Shown here in pieces: positions 61,120 to 64,000 of a stretch of DNA of 64,000 nt. Location: assembly GCA_949825025.1 (NCBI GenBank), contig OX463781.1:35109537-35173536 (forward strand). Direction: 5' to 3'. The stretch is from Siphlonurus alternatus. Its lineage: Eukaryota; Arthropoda; Insecta; Ephemeroptera; Siphlonuridae. Both the position numbers and the translations under genes were made by a program. The notes beneath the pieces are model-generated. The model saw only the letters and a list, made by a program, of their open reading frames with translations, was not told the origin of the DNA and searched no databases. Positions within the stretch are counted from its first letter, which is position 1. The number at the start of each line of letters is the position of its first letter.

Positions 61120-63166
61120 TATATGTTTTTCCAGGGTGCATGAACATTGTTGCAGAAATTATTAGTCATAATTTCCATAAATATATTTTAATACAACCAA
61201 TTTTACAACTATTTAAAACAAAGCTACAACAAACCAACGGTAATTTGGTGAAGTATTAAAAATAATGTAATTTTGCTTTTCTAAATAACATGGTTTCCAC
61301 GACTCAGTACTACTCGTATTATATATTCCTTATACTAGCACTACTTGTTTGCTGTATAAATTGCTGACACGGAGACGGATAGTTGCTTGCGATGCACATG
61401 AGCGGGTGCGTCTCCCCCCTCTTGCCCCGTGGCGAGCCAGCGTGCGCTTGTCCCGTTATAATTGACTTGTATATAATTGAGCCCCGCGTCTCCCGGAGAG
61501 AGCACTGCAAGCAAAGGTTACACATTTACACGCTCACTTGCACAGCCGTGGAGCATAGAGGAAGAAGGAATATTATAATACGTTATTATTAAGTTAAACG
61601 TAATCCTCATCAGGCAAATTTAGACTCGCTTAGATTAACTTGAAACCATTGAATCAATTTAATATTGTAATGTATATTATTTAATATATGAACATAGACT
61701 TGAATTTATTATGTATTTTCATTGTTTACCGAAGAAATGCTGCAAAATTAAATTTTTGATTGAATATGACCTCTTCTTCTTTTTTTTTTTTCTGAATTTT
61801 AAAATTGGATTTTTTTTTTTTTATTATTCGTTTAAAGATGCAAGAAATCCAACATCTGCATGATTTTTATTTTACATTGATTTTCAATATTTACATGTAT
61901 CCTTATATTATAATGAAATATTATTTCCCTATTGAATGTGGCTGCACGGTACATAACAAAAAATAAATATGCAACATATACTATAAAATAACCATCATAA
62001 CTGACAAAGAAAACAAGTTTCCTTAAAATTGAACGTACAATATATTATATAACGTATAATATATGCAGCTTACTCACAACTTGTGCTAATATGAAAAAGT
62101 TTATATCTTTAGAAAAACATGAACTTTTAAGTTCATACATAATAATAAGCCTTGCTGTTCTACTACGTTCTACTACAAATATTGTTCCCATGTCACCAAT
62201 TTCAGATAATTGATCTACTATTTTTCAATAAGTATAGAACAAAGCAGCTGGATACAAATGTTACTGACAATGTCAAAAATGGGTCTCCAATTAGAGGGCA
62301 GGAAGGTATTGCAGTTGTTTCACTACATGCAGGCGTGATAAAAAAAAAGGTCCTGATTAGGTATATAATATGTATGAGTGGAATAAGTTACAAGTTGCCT
62401 TGAAATACTGTGTGTTCTTCGAGGTGAAATAATAATAAAAAAAAAAATGAATTATTCAAACTAAAGTATTTTTGCTATATAAAACAAAAATCAATATTAT
62501 TTACAATGGACGCAATTTAACGAAAGAATTTAACCAGGCCTGCCGCTGACCATGTTTAGTGCATTTAGAGAGAAAAAGCTGGATAATTTTTTAAGTGATT
62601 GTGATTAGTAACTTTTCTGTATATACTTTTTCATATTAACAAAAATGATACATGGAATTTAGATTAAAACAAAAATAATAATAACTACTATTCTTGCTGG
62701 TCCCCACCCACTGTGCGTGTGTCGAGTCACAATGCATAGCAGACCCTACCTAACTCCCGGGAAGATAGACAAGCGCTAACTCGTATCACCGAAACCCTCG
62801 GCATGGACACTCCATCAGCAAGGACTATAATTAGCTTTTCATACTTATTCATACTAACGAAAATTATGGTAATATTTAGACTGAAAGAGAATGAACGATA
62901 TTTAGTACTTACTCAAGAATTATTTACTGGTAGACAATATTAATTATTGGTACAACATATACAGTGTGTTTGTTTTTTCTTCTTTAATTTATTGCGGGTA
63001 ATTTCTTGTACAATTGGTGCCTTTTAGTACAGCTTGTATATCAAATTTAGTGATGACCTTTTATTTATTTTTATAAAGAAATGAAGCAGGTGAAGGTTAA
63101 TAAAGTACTACTGACAAATAACTTGCCGGACAGCTAACTGATCGCTTCATGTTTGCTGTGTTTCAG
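61120..63166 (+). other. Scalloped intron
   Basis: Intron between the two scalloped exons (the whole intron spans about 60535-63166). Besides the MITE at 60995 I see only AT-rich sequence and a mixed patch at about 61370-61520 with no supported exon. It ends in TTTGCTGTGTTTCAG. Confidence 0.6.
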
Positions 63167-63305
63167 GATGACAAGGACATGTCCGCTTCGGACGCCGAGG
63201 GCGTGTGGAGTCCGGACATCGAACAGAGCTTCCAAGAAGCACTGGCCATCTACCCTCCATGTGGCCGCCGCAAAATCATCCTATCTGATGAGGGCAAGAT
63301 GTACG
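63167..63305 (+). CDS. Scalloped/TEAD transcription factor, exon with the start of the TEA domain
   Basis: The exon follows GCTGTGTTTCAG in phase 0 and reads [20 protein letters not shown], then [18 protein letters not shown], then LSDEGKMYG. This is the first helix and start of the second helix of the TEA DNA-binding domain and is essentially identical to that of animal TEADs. It ends in G|GTGAG (donor at 63306) in phase 1, the point at which the family continues RNELIARYIK in the next exon, outside the window. The first in-frame ATG is at 63179 and could serve as an internal start that would leave the TEA domain whole. Together with 60410-60534 it fixes the gene's orientation. Confidence 0.96.
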
Positions 63306-63441
63306 GTGAGTCCAGTCGGAGTGCTGCTGCTGGGAAACTGCAACTTTAAGTCACAAAGGTGGCTCTATAACGCTAATTCATATTCACCGTTCGTTGGTCC
63401 TGAACGAGACTGATACATTCATATAAATTCATAATAGGTTA

Positions 63442-63651
63442 GGCTGCTCGCAGACAGCATCGCATCTTATGATTTCGTATCGTATGACTTCGTATGATAA
63501 AAACTTAGAACCGGTTCTAAATGAGAAACTTACGATGTCATACCATACGATACCATGCGAAGCTGTGTGCGCGCGCATACCTGATCGCATAGTTTCTTAA
63601 TTTTTTTATCATATACGCTGCGAAATCATGCGATTCTGTCTGCGACTAGCC
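63442..63651. mobile_element. MITE of the PIF/Harbinger-like family, copy 3, in the scalloped intron
   Basis: GGCTGCTCGCAGACAGCATC at the left and GATTCTGTCTGCGACTAGCC at the right are inverted. Inner words GAACCGGTTCTAAATGA, GAAGCTGTGTGCGCGCGCAT and TGCGAAATCATGCG match copies 1 and 2. The flanks are TTA and TAA. Confidence 0.85.
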
Positions 63652-63679
63652 TAATTATGGTCAGAGCTGCTCGAAAAAG

Positions 63680-63776
63680 TATTCGGTTCGTGTTAGTCCA
63701 GTTAGATCTTTCGTTGCAAACTGTCAACCAATGACCTCTAGGACATGAAAAGTACGATGAAAACCTAATTAAATAT
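63680..63776. mobile_element. MITE of the TTTAATATGGTTTTCATCG family, copy 3 (left end lost)
   Basis: TATTCGGTTCGTGTTAGTCC, GCAAACTGTCAACCAATGA and the right end CGATGAAAACCTAATTAAAT match copies 1 and 2; the left 15-20 bp are not recognisable. Confidence 0.6.
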
Positions 63777-64000
63777 GACACACAGCATAGAACATGATCC
63801 AGTGTCGTCGCTCAAGGCAGAATATAACTATTAATTGAGAAAGACTCTCGTAGTTTATACCGCTATTTTGTGTACAACGTTGTAATATATGATTGTATAG
63901 TGTATTTGATGGGTTTCCGCAAAGTTTCATGTAATTGCACAACTAATTAAACTTGTCGTGGTGAGCTGCTTTTGAAGACAAAGTAATGATATGTTATATG

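Overview
This window is animal nuclear DNA, very AT-rich and packed with simple repeats and non-autonomous transposons. The only gene I can name with confidence is at the right-hand end, on the + strand: two coding exons (60410-60534 and 63167-63305) of a TEAD/Scalloped transcription factor, the DNA-binding partner of Yorkie/YAP in the Hippo pathway. The segment before the TEA domain (SPWTP, ADTNGS, SKNLDVG blocks) matches the arthropod Scalloped type rather than the vertebrate TEAD type, so an arthropod with a large, repeat-inflated genome is most likely; a crustacean is a guess. The remaining TEA-domain exons lie beyond the window. If the gene's 5' end lies to the left, much of the window is its 5' intron or intergenic DNA; one well-spliced but non-coding candidate exon at 20506-20600 could be a 5'UTR exon.

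Left part (1-29 kb): mostly AT-rich DNA with (AT)n and (AAAT)n tracts, a small two-exon candidate gene with a zinc-ribbon-like second exon (3547-4031), a candidate internal exon on the - strand (26773-27024), and many inverted-repeat elements (MITEs) with recognisable target-site duplications: GTAACATA (hAT-like), TTAA (piggyBac/Kolobok-like), TTA (PIF/Harbinger-like).

Middle (29-48 kb): two 1.8-2.3 kb foldback elements with TACAC(G/T)GA.. termini (29156-31414 and 45241-47042); a 2.7 kb element (37884-40630) and a 1.1 kb element (41157-42275) whose long inverted termini are built from 15- and 16-nt tandem units with a CGGAC core and which are flanked by 9-bp duplications; and inside the second one a 39-bp mini-element made only of its two ends, with its own 9-bp duplication and an empty site preserved in the opposite arm. 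A third array with 17-nt units and the same CGGAC/GTCCG core lies at 16216-16815. An element nested in the 2.7 kb one carries a broken Cys-rich remnant of an integrase/transposase-type protein.

Right part (48-64 kb): a 42-residue ORF with a signal-peptide-like start on the - strand (49473-49601), a 1.36 kb TTAA-flanked element, a SINE-like sequence with a 5S rRNA-derived head, a 339-bp near-perfect palindrome, and MITEs in the scalloped introns. No functional tRNA, full rRNA gene, CRISPR array or intact transposase gene was seen.
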